Source: Thermodesulfomicrobium sp. WS (GTDB lineage Bacteria; Desulfobacterota; Desulfovibrionia; Desulfovibrionales; Desulfomicrobiaceae). Taken from it: 64,000 nucleotides of DNA. Every line of letters starts with the position of its first letter. The first letter of the stretch is position 1. The stretch covers positions 1,302,001 to 1,366,000 of the forward strand of contig NZ_AP027130.1 in NCBI RefSeq assembly GCF_027925145.1, in the 5' to 3' direction. Shown in pieces: positions 11,291-19,669 of the stretch. The notes under the pieces were generated by a model. It ran no database searches, had not been told where the DNA came from, and saw nothing but the letters and a program-made list of their open reading frames with translations. Made by a program: the position numbers and the translations under genes.

Positions 11291-11317
11291 GGGGCCGCCT
11301 TCTGGGATGGCGGCCCC
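11291..11317 (+). other. Perfect 9-bp stem-loop after asnS
   Basis: GGGGCCGCC (11291-11299) and GGCGGCCCC (11309-11317) form a perfect 9-bp GC hairpin with a 9-base loop. No T-run follows, so it is not a textbook intrinsic terminator. A second hairpin (GGGTTGC, TTC, GCGACCC at 11369-11385) lies between it and the terminator at 11397. Confidence 0.55.
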
Positions 11318-11396
11318 TATGCCGCCGTGTTCGCCACTCTGAAATAACGTTCGCAAATTCCAAGCGCGGGGTTGCTTCGCGACCCTTGACCTCTGG

Positions 11397-11430
11397 CGCC
11401 GCCGGGCATACGCGGCGGCGTTTTCTTTTT
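11397..11430 (+). terminator. Intrinsic terminator just upstream of the APC permease
   Basis: CGCCGCC (11397-11403) pairs with GGCGGCG (11414-11420) and is followed by TTTTCTTTTT. It could end the asnS transcript. Because the permease start codon is only 20 bases further on, there is little room for a separate promoter after it. Read-through or attenuation is therefore possible. Confidence 0.75.
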
Positions 11431-11450
11431 GGGCATCCATGGGAGTATGT

Positions 11451-12812
11451 ATGGAACCAACACTGCAGAAGAAGTTTGGCTTGGGTACCGCCATTGCCAT
11501 GGTCGTGGGCATTGTCATTGGCAGTGGTGTCTTTTTCAAGGCGGAAAAGATTCTCGTGGCCACGGGCGGGGACTTGCTCTTGGGGATTTACGCCTGGCTT
11601 TTGGGCGGAATGATCATGATTTCCTGCGCCGCCACCTTCGCGGTCATGGCCACCAAGTATGAACGGGTCAACGGCATCGTGGATTATGCCGAGGCGGCGC
11701 TCGGGAAAACCTACGGATATTATGTGGGGCTGTTTATGGCGCTCATCTACTACCCCACGTTGACCTCAGTTCTGGCCTGGGTATCCGCACGCTATACAGC
11801 GGTACTTTTCGGTTGGGACATCACCGGCGGTGCGTGTATGACGCTTTCCGCCATGTATTTGGTAGGAAGCTACGCCCTCAATGCCTTGAGCCCTGTGCTT
11901 GCCGGACGTTTTCAGGTGTCCACCACCATCATCAAACTGATTCCTCTAGCGCTCATGGCCGTGGTGGGGACCATGTATGGCCTCAACACCGGCATGCTCG
12001 CCTTCAACTTCGAGAACGTCGTCCACGAAGTGGATTTTTGGCATGGCCTGTTTGTGGCGGTGGTGGCCACGTCTTTTGCCTATGAAGGCTGGATCATTGC
12101 CACGAGCATCAATGCGGAGCTCAAAAACGCCAAGCGCAATCTCCCCATTGCCCTGATGTTGGGCACGTTCATCGTGATGTTGGTCTACATTTTGTATTAT
12201 GTGGGGCTGGCGGGCACTATTGCCAGCGAAACCTTGATGGCCGGGGCGCAGGAAGGCGTGCGCACGGCGTTTTCCGTCATCTTCTCGCAGCGCGCCGGTA
12301 CCGTGCTGTTGGTGTTTATCATCATCTCCTGTCTGGGGACCCTGAACGGATTGATGCTCGGGTGCACCCGCGGCGTGTATTCCGTGGCCGTGCGCAGCAG
12401 CAGCACAGTGACGCCGATGTTCCGGCAGATCGATCCCGTCACCAACATGCCGGTCAATTCTGCGGTATTTGGGCTGCTGCTTTGCGGGATATGGTTGGTG
12501 TTCTTCTACGGCGCCAACTTGACCACACCGTGGTTCGGATTCTTCTGTTTCGATTCTTCGGAGCTTCCCATCGTCACGCTGTACGCCATGTACATCCCCA
12601 TTTTTTTGATGTTCATGCGCAACGAGACGACGCTTTCTTGGGGCAAACGTTTCGTCATGCCGGTACTGGCTATCGTGGGCAGCGTCTTTATGATCTATGC
12701 TGCCTATTTTTCCCACGGCAGCGCCGTGTTGGCGTATCTGATCGTCTTTGCGGGGATGCTGGCGTTGGGGCGGATGCTGCTTGGCCCTTCTGGAGAGCTG
12801 GAAGCGGCTTGA
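11451..12812 (+). CDS. APC-family amino acid/polyamine permease
   Basis: The 453-residue protein is almost wholly hydrophobic with about 12 predicted membrane spans. Its first helix carries the glycine-rich VGIVIGSGVFF typical of the amino acid-polyamine-organocation superfamily, where the backbone binds substrate carboxylate and amine groups. The substrate cannot be read from sequence. ATG at 11451 is preferred over the in-frame ATG at 11439 because GGGAG lies 5 bases before it. A strong terminator follows the gene, so it is probably monocistronic. Confidence 0.85.
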   Translation: MEPTLQKKFGLGTAIAMVVGIVIGSGVFFKAEKILVATGGDLLLGIYAWLLGGMIMISCAATFAVMATKYERVNGIVDYAEAALGKTYGYYVGLFMALIYYPTLTSVLAWVSARYTAVLFGWDITGGACMTLSAMYLVGSYALNALSPVLAGRFQVSTTIIKLIPLALMAVVGTMYGLNTGMLAFNFENVVHEVDFWHGLFVAVVATSFAYEGWIIATSINAELKNAKRNLPIALMLGTFIVMLVYILYYVGLAGTIASETLMAGAQEGVRTAFSVIFSQRAGTVLLVFIIISCLGTLNGLMLGCTRGVYSVAVRSSSTVTPMFRQIDPVTNMPVNSAVFGLLLCGIWLVFFYGANLTTPWFGFFCFDSSELPIVTLYAMYIPIFLMFMRNETTLSWGKRFVMPVLAIVGSVFMIYAAYFSHGSAVLAYLIVFAGMLALGRMLLGPSGELEAA

Positions 12813-12841
12813 GCGGCGTTCGTGGTGCGTGAAGATCGGCT

Positions 12842-12880
12842 CCGTGGCCCGGAACTTCCGGGCCACGGGGTTTATTTTTT
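12842..12880 (+). terminator. Intrinsic terminator of the APC permease
   Basis: CCGTGGCCCGG and CCGGGCCACGG form an 11-bp perfect stem (12842-12868) followed by TTTATTTTTT. The T-run overlaps the last codons of the convergent hydrolase gene. On the minus strand no T-run follows, so it acts for the permease. Confidence 0.9.
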
Positions 12881-13576
12881 GGTTTCGCGATCAGGGATGG
12901 CGGTGGGCTCACCTACCGGGAGTTCCCAGAGGGCGTCTTCCAGGCCGAGCTTACCAAGCTCCGAGCGAAAGCGTTGGGTGTTGTGTTCCAGCACCGGGAA
13001 GGAGCCCCAATGCATGGGGCACACGCGTTTGGGCCGCAGCATCAGGGTGGCCAGGGCGGCCTGGGCGGGATCCATGGTGAAGACCCCACCGATGGGAAGC
13101 AAGGCCACATCGATGGTATAGAGTTTGCCCCACAAGGCCATGCTGGAAAAGATCGCGGTGTCGCCGGCGTGGTACACGGTGGTGCCGTCTTCGAGCTCGA
13201 TGATGAATCCCACCGGGTGGCCGACGCTGCAGGAATGAAATGCCTGGGTCATGGTGATGCGGATGCCGTCGTATTCCACGGTGCCGCCCATGTTGAAGCC
13301 GATGCCGTTGAGCACCTGCTCTTGGGGGACCCCTTGCTGCACAAGACTCCCCGCCAATTCCACGATGGCCCCGAGCTTTGCCCCGGTGTGGCGGCAGAGC
13401 TCCACGGCTTGTCCCACGTGGTCTGCGTGATCGTGGGTGACCAGCACAAGGTCCGGCCGTACTTCCAGAGAGGTCTTGGGGGCGGATGGATTTTCCAGCC
13501 AGGGGTCGATGGCGATGGTATGCTTGGGCGTGGTGATGACAAAGGCCGCGTGGCCGAGCCAGGTGATGTGGTTCAT
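12872..13576 (-). CDS. UPF0173-type metal-dependent hydrolase (metallo-beta-lactamase fold)
   Basis: The 234-residue protein begins MNHITWLGHAAFVI and contains VTHDHADH at about 46-53, the metal-binding HxHxDH of the metallo-beta-lactamase superfamily, plus later His residues (HAGDTA, MHWGSF). It matches the UPF0173/YtkL-like group, whose substrates are mostly undefined. Its ATG overlaps the stop of the macro-domain gene (ATGA), so the two are probably co-translated. Confidence 0.9.
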   Translation of the reverse strand: MNHITWLGHAAFVITTPKHTIAIDPWLENPSAPKTSLEVRPDLVLVTHDHADHVGQAVELCRHTGAKLGAIVELAGSLVQQGVPQEQVLNGIGFNMGGTVEYDGIRITMTQAFHSCSVGHPVGFIIELEDGTTVYHAGDTAIFSSMALWGKLYTIDVALLPIGGVFTMDPAQAALATLMLRPKRVCPMHWGSFPVLEHNTQRFRSELGKLGLEDALWELPVGEPTAIPDRETKK

Positions 13577-14052
13577 GGCTGCTCCTTGATGGTGGTGTCG
13601 TGGCGGAAGATCACGAGGGTGTGGTCTTCACCTGCCAGTTCCCGGTCGATGATGGCGGCGATGCGTTCCCAATCGCCGCCGCCGAAGCCGGCGCCGATCT
13701 TCGGGTATCCAATGCGTTTGCCCGAGAAGCGTTTTTTGATCTGCCGAAAAGCGCTGGCCACGGCGTCGTAGTCCACAAGGGGACCGTCGCCGTACCAATG
13801 GTATTGGGTATAGGCGTTGACGATGGTCAGTTCTCCATGGCGGGTGTGCACTGTAGCCGTGGAAATGGAGCCGAGCTTTTTGCGGTCTCCGCTGATGGTG
13901 CGGCTGTCAGCGAGATAGGCCTCAGGGAACGTGTCGCGGATGGCCTTGGCGATGCCTGCTTCCATCATGCACATGCAATTGCAGCCGTGGACGATGACGT
14001 CAAAGGCCCCTTGCAGGGCCAAGGCGATGAGGTCTCCGAAGACGATCTGCAT
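13573..14052 (-). CDS. Macro-domain protein (ADP-ribose-binding fold)
   Basis: The 159 residues look like a stand-alone macro domain: MQIVFGDLIALALQG at the N-terminus, VIVHGCNCMCMMEAGIAKAI in the ligand-loop region, then YPKIGAGFGGGDW. Macro domains bind ADP-ribose or related nucleotides and some remove ADP-ribose from proteins or nucleic acids. The ATG at 14052 is preferred to one 7 codons upstream because AGGGAGG lies just before it. It overlaps the downstream hydrolase by 4 bases and follows a histidine kinase gene by 78 bases. Substrate unknown. Confidence 0.75.
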   Translation of the reverse strand: MQIVFGDLIALALQGAFDVIVHGCNCMCMMEAGIAKAIRDTFPEAYLADSRTISGDRKKLGSISTATVHTRHGELTIVNAYTQYHWYGDGPLVDYDAVASAFRQIKKRFSGKRIGYPKIGAGFGGGDWERIAAIIDRELAGEDHTLVIFRHDTTIKEQP

Positions 14053-14130
14053 GGCCGCCCTCCCTTGGGTCATGTTTTTTGCGTCCCTTATGCCAAACGG
14101 AGCGGCTCCACAAGGCCAAAGCCGAAGAAA

Positions 14131-15294
14131 TCATCCTTGGGTATCCAGGCGTTCCGGGCCGGCCAAGGGATGGCGCAGCGGCAGGCGCACGGTGAAGGTG
14201 GTGCCTTCCGTGGGTGTGGAGGTGAAGTGCACGCTGCCAGCCAGGTAGTTTTCCACGAAAAGGCGTATGCCATAGGTGCCGAAGCCGCGGCCGGTGCCTT
14301 TGGTGGAATGGCCGCGCTGAAAGATGCGGGCTTGCACCTCGGCGGGGATGACTCCAGGATTGTGGACCGCGATGCGGGCGAACGCCCCTTCTGGAGCGAC
14401 GGTGATGGTGACGGTTGTCCCTTCGCTGCTGGCCTCCAAGGCGTTTTTGAGCAGGTTTTCCACGATGCGGGTGATGAGCTGCGGGTCCGAGACCATGGGC
14501 AGGGCTGCTGGGGCCTGGATGGCGAGGTGTTTGTCTTTCGCCAGGGGATGGGGACGGTGGATGGCCACCAGTTGCCGACACAAGGCCGCCAGATCCACGG
14601 GATCGAGAGCAACGGAAAACGTGCCGCGCTCTGCAGCGTGCAGGGTCTTGTAGGCCTGGATTTCCCGCACCATGCTCCAGGCGCGCTCCAGGACCATGGA
14701 GAGAAATTCGTCCATTTCTCCGGTGTGCTGCTCGGTGAGCAGGGTGAGCGCGCCCACCAAGGCGTTCATGCCGTTGAGCAGGTCGTGGAAAAAGACCCGC
14801 TCGAGGACTTGATGCTCGGTGGCCTCGTTGGTGGGCAGCAGGGAGAAGAGGGCAAAGGAGGTAAAGCCCACGTGAAAGGGGGCCACGGTGACTTGCGCGT
14901 TGATGGCCTGGATGCGCCCTTCGGCGCGGCGGAGAAAGGCCGTCGTGATGTGCGCAGGCGTGCCTTGGTGCAAGGCCTGGGCCAGGGCCTGGGCCGCGCC
15001 ACATTGGCGGCAGGCTTCGGTGGTGCCGCAGCCTAAGGGGCCGGCGGAATGGACACAGGCCAGGAATTCTCCTGGGCGTTTGCCCACGATGGCGTCTTCG
15101 GCGTTGGCAGCGCCAAAAGCGAGAAAGCTTGGGCTCGCCCGGAGAATTTGCCGGGTGTGGGTGACGATGGCCCACGGTGTTTCGAGGAGATAGAGGAGCC
15201 GGAGGTCCCGGTAGCGCGGCAGGATCTCCCGCCACAAAAGCAGGAGATCCGGCCGCATGCGCTCTGCTGGAAGGAAGTGGGTCCGTGGGCGCAT
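14131..15294 (-). CDS. Sensor histidine kinase with Cys-rich PAS-like domain
   Basis: The 387-residue soluble protein has a PAS-like input region (about 40-155) and a transmitter. The phospho-acceptor is probably His170 (VFFHDLLNGMNAL), followed by the N box NLLKNALEAS near 290 and glycine boxes ending GRGFGTYGIRLF. The input region has Cys80, Cys89, Cys95 and Cys98 (ACVHS, GCGTTEACRQCG), a spacing that could bind metal or an iron-sulfur cluster or act as a thiol switch. No membrane segment and no adjacent response regulator are seen. It begins 9 bases after the gcvPB stop; the ribosome site is weak, so the exact start is uncertain. Confidence 0.85.
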   Translation of the reverse strand: MRPRTHFLPAERMRPDLLLLWREILPRYRDLRLLYLLETPWAIVTHTRQILRASPSFLAFGAANAEDAIVGKRPGEFLACVHSAGPLGCGTTEACRQCGAAQALAQALHQGTPAHITTAFLRRAEGRIQAINAQVTVAPFHVGFTSFALFSLLPTNEATEHQVLERVFFHDLLNGMNALVGALTLLTEQHTGEMDEFLSMVLERAWSMVREIQAYKTLHAAERGTFSVALDPVDLAALCRQLVAIHRPHPLAKDKHLAIQAPAALPMVSDPQLITRIVENLLKNALEASSEGTTVTITVAPEGAFARIAVHNPGVIPAEVQARIFQRGHSTKGTGRGFGTYGIRLFVENYLAGSVHFTSTPTEGTTFTVRLPLRHPLAGPERLDTQG

Positions 15295-15303
15295 GGGAAT
15301 CGG

Positions 15304-16791
15304 TTACGCGGATTCGGGGCAGATAGGGTCGTGCGCCGCCAGACCCGCATCGTCGGTGAGTTCCATGGCCCGGGCGGCCCGCACCTCATCAAGACGCGTG
15401 ATGGGAAGCCGCGTGGGCGCCGCGTGGAGGGCGTCCGGGTTTTCCCGGGCTTGGCGCAGGATGTCCACCAGGTCGTCCACGAAGCGGTCCAGGGTTTCCT
15501 TGCTCTCGGTCTCGGTGGGCTCGATCATGAGGCATTCTTTGACGATGAGCGGGAAGTAGATGGTAGGCGCGTAGTGGCCGCGGTCGAGCAGCGCCTTGGC
15601 GATGTCCAGGGCTCGCACCCCACAGGAGGCGGCCAGCTCCGCCGCCGAGGCCACGAATTCGTGCATACAGGTGCGGTCATAAGGAATTTCCAGGTGCCCC
15701 CGCAACCGGGCGCGGAGATAGTTGGCCGCCAGCACCGCATTTTCCGATACCCGAACGATTCCCTCGCGGCCCAGACGCAGCATGTAGGCGTAGGCTTTGA
15801 GGATGACCCCGAAGTTGCCGTAGAAGGGCGCGATGTAGCCAATGGATTTGGGGTAGTCGTAGTTGAGGGAGTATTGGCCGTCGTCGAGCTTCACCACCCG
15901 CGAGATGGGCAGATACGGCTCGAGACGCTGGCTGACCCCCACCGGGCCGGCCCCCGGACCGCCGCCGCCGTGGGGAGTGGCGAAGGTCTTGTGGAGGTTC
16001 ACGTGCACCACGTCGAAACCGGCATCGCCCACCCGCATCTTGCCCATGATGGCGTTGAGGTTGGCGCCGTCGTAGTAGAGGAGGCCATCCACGCTGTGGA
16101 CGAGCTCCACGATGCGCGGCAAATTGCGCTCGAAAAGCCCCAGGGTATTGGGGCAGGTCATCATGAGCCCCGCCACTTCGTCGTCCAGGACCTTCTCCAG
16201 CTCCGCAGGGTCGATGATGCCGTCATGGGAAGGGATGGACACCACCTGATAGCCGGCAATGGCCGCGGAAGCGGGGTTGGTGCCGTGGGCCGAGTCCGGG
16301 ACGATGATCTTGGTCTTGGTGTTGCCTTTGTCGCGGTGGTAGGCGGCCATGAGCATGACGCCGGTGAGTTCCCCGTGGGCCCCGGCCAGGGGCTGCAGGG
16401 TGAAGGCGTGCATGCCGGTGATGGCGCAGAGGAAGCGTTCCGTCTCGTAGAGGACCTCCAGCGCCCCCTGGGTGAGGTGCCCGGCCCCGCGCAGCTGCGG
16501 CACCAGGGGATGCAAGGAGGTAAACCCCGGATGACTGGCGGCCACTTCGGTGAACTTGGGGTTGTACTTCATGGTGCACGACCCCAAGGGGTAGAAATTG
16601 CCATCCACACTGAAATTCAGCCGGGAGAGCTCCGTGAAATGGCGGACCGTGTCCAGTTCCGAGAGTTCCGGCAGCGCTGGGGCGCTGTCGCGCAGCAGGG
16701 AAGGATCCAGCAGGGCCGCAGGCTCGGTCTTGGGAGCCGGCGGCCAGACCCCAGTGCGGCCGGGACGGGATTTGGCGAAAACGGTCTTCAC
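15304..16791 (-). CDS. gcvPB: Glycine dehydrogenase (decarboxylating) subunit 2
   Basis: This is one half of the two-subunit glycine cleavage P-protein, which decarboxylates glycine with PLP and passes the aminomethyl group to the lipoyl arm of GcvH. The 495 residues include SCTMKYNPKF, the DSAHGTNPASAA loop and the PLP lysine at about 268 in NLHKTFATPHGGGGPG. The GTG at 16791 overlaps the gcvPA stop as GTGA and follows GGAGGT, so the longer open frame upstream is not used. Confidence 0.95.
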   Translation of the reverse strand: MKTVFAKSRPGRTGVWPPAPKTEPAALLDPSLLRDSAPALPELSELDTVRHFTELSRLNFSVDGNFYPLGSCTMKYNPKFTEVAASHPGFTSLHPLVPQLRGAGHLTQGALEVLYETERFLCAITGMHAFTLQPLAGAHGELTGVMLMAAYHRDKGNTKTKIIVPDSAHGTNPASAAIAGYQVVSIPSHDGIIDPAELEKVLDDEVAGLMMTCPNTLGLFERNLPRIVELVHSVDGLLYYDGANLNAIMGKMRVGDAGFDVVHVNLHKTFATPHGGGGPGAGPVGVSQRLEPYLPISRVVKLDDGQYSLNYDYPKSIGYIAPFYGNFGVILKAYAYMLRLGREGIVRVSENAVLAANYLRARLRGHLEIPYDRTCMHEFVASAAELAASCGVRALDIAKALLDRGHYAPTIYFPLIVKECLMIEPTETESKETLDRFVDDLVDILRQARENPDALHAAPTRLPITRLDEVRAARAMELTDDAGLAAHDPICPESA

Positions 16792-18119
16792 AAGGCACCT
16801 CCGATGTATTCGGCCAGGATACCGATGTCCTGACGCGAAGTCTTTTCCGTACACGCCACCAGCAGATGGTTCTCCAGGCCCGGGTAGTAGCGGCCCAGGG
16901 GAAATCCCGGAACGATGTTCTTGGCGAGGAGGGTATCGATGATGGCGTAGGCCCGCACCGGCAGCTCGACGGTGAATTCGTTGCCAAAGGGACCTTGGTT
17001 GTAGATGCGCACTCCAGGCAGGGCCTCCAGGCGCCGGGATGCGTAATGGGCGCGCTCCATGGAGATTTGGGCGGTACGCCGCAGCCCTTCCGGCCCCAGA
17101 AGGCAGACGTAGATCAGGGCGCGCAGGGCGCACAGGGCCTGGTTGGAACAGATGTTGGAGGTGGCCTTGTCGCGGCGGATGTGCTGCTCGCGCGCTTGCA
17201 AGGTGAGCACGAACCCGCTCTTGCCGTTGGCATCCACCGTGCGGCCCACCACCCGGCCGGGCATCTGGCGCACCAATGCCTTGCGGCAGGTCATGATCCC
17301 CAAATACGGCCCGCCGAAGGAAAGCGGCAGCCCCAGGCTCTGACCCTCGGCCACGGCCACGTCCGCCCCCATGGCCCCGGGGGTGCGCAGCACGCTTTGG
17401 AGAATGGGATAGACGGAGAGTATGGACACCGCGCCGTGCTTGCGGGCAGTGGCGCAGAGGTCGGTATAGTCGTGGACGGTGCCGAAGAAGTTGGGGTTTT
17501 GGACGATGACCGCGGCGGTGGCGTCGTTGATGGCTGCGCTCAGGGCCCCCAAGTCCGCCACCCCTTCCTGCTGCGGGATCGTGACGAGCTCCAGATGCAG
17601 GTTGGTGGTGTAGCTTTTGAGCATCACCCGGTAGATGGGGTTGACGCACTCGGAGATGACGATGCGGGTGCGCTTGGTGTGGCGCACGGCCATCATGATG
17701 GCCTCGTAGAGGGCGGTGCCGCCGTCGTAGAGGGAGGCATTGGCCACTTCCATGTCCATGAGCCGGGCCATGGCGGTCTGGTATTCGAAGATGGCCTGGA
17801 GGATGCCCTGGGATGCCTCGGCCTGGTAGGGGGTGTAGGCGGTGACGAACTCGCTCCTGCCCGCCAGGGCGTCCACTGCCGCTGGGATGGCGTGATCGTA
17901 GAAACCTGCTCCCAAGAAGGAGATCAGGTCGGTGCTGTTTTTAGCCGCCAGCTGGGCCAGGTGGCGCAGGACATGGTCTTCACTTTTTCCTGCGGGCAAA
18001 TCCAGTTCCGGGGACCGCAGGGACGCGGGGATATCGGCGAAGAGCGCTTCGATGGAAGCGGCGCCGATAGCCGCCAGCATGGCCTGCTGATCTTCCGGCG
18101 TGTGCGCAATGTATGGCAT
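16788..18119 (-). CDS. gcvPA: Glycine dehydrogenase (decarboxylating) subunit 1
   Basis: This is the other half of the split P-protein, 443 residues, beginning MPYIAHTPEDQQAMLAAIG and containing FLGAGFYDHAIPAAV and TAYTPYQAEASQG, both typical of subunit 1. It pairs with GcvPB to form the active enzyme. It starts 12 bases after gcvH, with AGGAGG inside the perfect 12-base palindrome GAGGCGCGCCTC (18120-18131). It overlaps gcvPB by 4 bases. Confidence 0.96.
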   Translation of the reverse strand: MPYIAHTPEDQQAMLAAIGAASIEALFADIPASLRSPELDLPAGKSEDHVLRHLAQLAAKNSTDLISFLGAGFYDHAIPAAVDALAGRSEFVTAYTPYQAEASQGILQAIFEYQTAMARLMDMEVANASLYDGGTALYEAIMMAVRHTKRTRIVISECVNPIYRVMLKSYTTNLHLELVTIPQQEGVADLGALSAAINDATAAVIVQNPNFFGTVHDYTDLCATARKHGAVSILSVYPILQSVLRTPGAMGADVAVAEGQSLGLPLSFGGPYLGIMTCRKALVRQMPGRVVGRTVDANGKSGFVLTLQAREQHIRRDKATSNICSNQALCALRALIYVCLLGPEGLRRTAQISMERAHYASRRLEALPGVRIYNQGPFGNEFTVELPVRAYAIIDTLLAKNIVPGFPLGRYYPGLENHLLVACTEKTSRQDIGILAEYIGGAL

Positions 18120-18131
18120 GAGGCGCGCCTC

Positions 18132-18512
18132 CTAATGGGCTTGGGCAGCGATGTGCTCCGCGTAGGCGCTGGCGGACAGGAGATCCTGAGGCGGTTGGGT
18201 AAGACGCACCCGGAAAAGCCAGCCTTCGCCGTAGGGGTCGCGATTGACGAGCTCTGGGGCGCTTTCCAGGGCGGCGTTGACGGCCACGACTTCGCCGGCC
18301 ACGGGGCAGTAGATTTCACTGGCCGCCTTGACGGATTCCACGGTGCCGGCTTCGCCTCCCGGGGTAAGGCGTGCGCCCACGGCCGGGGTTTCCACGAAGG
18401 TCAGGTCGCCGAGCTGCTCTTGGGCAAAATGGGTGATGCCGATGATGGCCTCGTCACCGTCCAGACGGACCCATTCGTGGGAGGAACTGTAGAGGAGGTC
18501 TTGGGGAATCAT
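18132..18512 (-). CDS. gcvH: Glycine cleavage system H protein
   Basis: GcvH carries the lipoyl arm that shuttles intermediates between the P, T and L proteins. The 126 residues show [17 protein letters not shown] and the lipoyl lysine at about 62 in [12 protein letters not shown]. The ATG at 18512 follows AAGGAG by 6 bases; a longer frame reaches further upstream but crosses the promoter. It is the first gene of gcvH-gcvPA-gcvPB. No gcvT is next to it, so the T-protein must be encoded elsewhere. Confidence 0.96.
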   Translation of the reverse strand: MIPQDLLYSSSHEWVRLDGDEAIIGITHFAQEQLGDLTFVETPAVGARLTPGGEAGTVESVKAASEIYCPVAGEVVAVNAALESAPELVNRDPYGEGWLFRVRLTQPPQDLLSASAYAEHIAAQAH

Positions 18513-18559
18513 GCAACACTCCTTAAGAAGGAAGATGGTTTTTGCCTTGAACTTGGCCG

Positions 18560-18588
18560 AGTATAGCGGTAACTCCCGCAAAGGGCAA
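18560..18588 (-). promoter_or_regulatory. Sigma70-type promoter of the gcv operon
   Basis: On the minus strand TTGCCC (18583-18588) and TATACT (18560-18565) are separated by exactly 17 bases, about 48 bases before the gcvH start codon. The leader would be around 40 bases, too short for a glycine riboswitch. Confidence 0.7.
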
Positions 18589-18622
18589 TGTGCCAATAAC
18601 CGAAAGGAAATAGGGAAAGAGC

Positions 18623-19165
18623 ATGCGAGCAAAACTGCTGGGGATTGGATTGGGGATGGCGGTGGTGCTGTGGAGTGCGGCTTGGGCGCAAGGTCCGTTG
18701 ACGTCAAGCCAGGTGGAGCGCTTCGTGCGATCCTACGAGGAACTCAAGCCGGTCTTCGATGCCATGGAAGGAGAAGGCAGCCCGGAGGAAGAGAGCCCGG
18801 CGGCATTGGCGGCGCAGTGGGGCAAAGCGGTGATGCGCGACGCCAAGGCGCAGGCCGTGCTCGCCAAAAACGGCCTGGACGCCGCGTCCTGGGCGGACCT
18901 CGCCTCGCGGGTGATGAGCACTTACATGGTGCTCAAGATGAGCGAGGGCGGGGATTCTCCGCTTGTCCAGCTTCGGCAAAGCCTGGCGGAATTGGAAAAG
19001 GACACGTCGATCCCGGCATCCATGAAGCCGGAGATGGTCGCCAATCTTCGCCAGAGCATCGCCCAGTACGAGACCATGGAAAAGAACGTCTCCGACCAAG
19101 ACAAGGCTGCGGTGCGGCCGTTGCTTCCTCGTTTGGATGCCGTCTTGGAGTGGACGGATCAGTAG
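18623..19165 (+). CDS. Secreted protein of unknown function
   Basis: The 180-residue product starts with a clear Sec signal peptide ([17 protein letters not shown], cleavage likely after AWA). The mature part of about 157 residues is helical and charged, with no Cys and no motif I recognise. Most likely periplasmic. The ATG has GAAAGAG just upstream. It diverges from gcvH with about 110 bases between them, and its 3' end overlaps the convergent rlmH by 7 bases. The frame is supported by the signal peptide and composition; the function is unknown. Confidence 0.75.
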   Translation: MRAKLLGIGLGMAVVLWSAAWAQGPLTSSQVERFVRSYEELKPVFDAMEGEGSPEEESPAALAAQWGKAVMRDAKAQAVLAKNGLDAASWADLASRVMSTYMVLKMSEGGDSPLVQLRQSLAELEKDTSIPASMKPEMVANLRQSIAQYETMEKNVSDQDKAAVRPLLPRLDAVLEWTDQ

Positions 19166-19617
19166 TGGTAGGCCACCCCTGCCAAAATGGTGCTTGCCCG
19201 GTAGAGTTGCTCCAGAAGCACCACCAGGGCCAGCTCGTGCGGCAGGGTCATGGGGCCAAGGCTCACCTGGTCCCAGGCAGCGTCAAGCAGCTGCGGCGTC
19301 AGGCCGAAAGGTCCGCCCACGGCAAAGCACGGGACAAGGCCTTTGTCCCAGAGTCCGCCCAAAAGGCGGGCGAATTCCGCCGAGGTGCGCGCTGGCCCGG
19401 CATCGTGCAGGACAAGGAGCCGGTGGCGGGGCGTGATTTGGCTCAGGATACGGCGTGCTTCTTCTTCGCGGCAGCGGTCCCGCGGGCCGCGTCCCGGGGA
19501 AAGGGCGGTGAGGGTGAGGCGCAGGCGGGAGCGCAGACAGCGTTGGTAGTGATCTACCGCCTGCTGCCAGAAGGGTTTTTTGACCGAGCCAATGGTGAGG
19601 ACCGTGACGGGATGCAT
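19159..19617 (-). CDS. rlmH: 23S rRNA pseudouridine1915 N3-methyltransferase RlmH
   Basis: RlmH methylates pseudouridine 1915 of 23S rRNA on assembled ribosomes using S-adenosylmethionine. The 152 residues carry the SPOUT-fold signature at the C-terminus: FAVGGPFGL, then MTLPHELALVVLLEQLYRA and the terminal AYHY. Length matches the family. Its gene runs toward the secreted-protein gene and starts 52 bases from the divergent PilZ gene. Confidence 0.93.
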   Translation of the reverse strand: MHPVTVLTIGSVKKPFWQQAVDHYQRCLRSRLRLTLTALSPGRGPRDRCREEEARRILSQITPRHRLLVLHDAGPARTSAEFARLLGGLWDKGLVPCFAVGGPFGLTPQLLDAAWDQVSLGPMTLPHELALVVLLEQLYRASTILAGVAYHY

Positions 19618-19669
19618 GGTTCGGTGCTAGGCGGGAGGGCGGTCCATTGGCAAGGCTTGAGGAGGAGGT

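Noticed and set aside
13600-18566. Long plus-strand frames (13600-15036, 15049-16833, 16866-18566) opposite the kinase and gcv genes
   Set aside because: They mirror real minus-strand genes with intact catalytic motifs. The plus-strand products are His/Gly-rich without domains.
18513-18622. Glycine riboswitch upstream of gcvH
   Set aside because: The promoter at 18560-18588 leaves only about 40 bases of leader, too short for the known aptamers, and the needed stems are absent.
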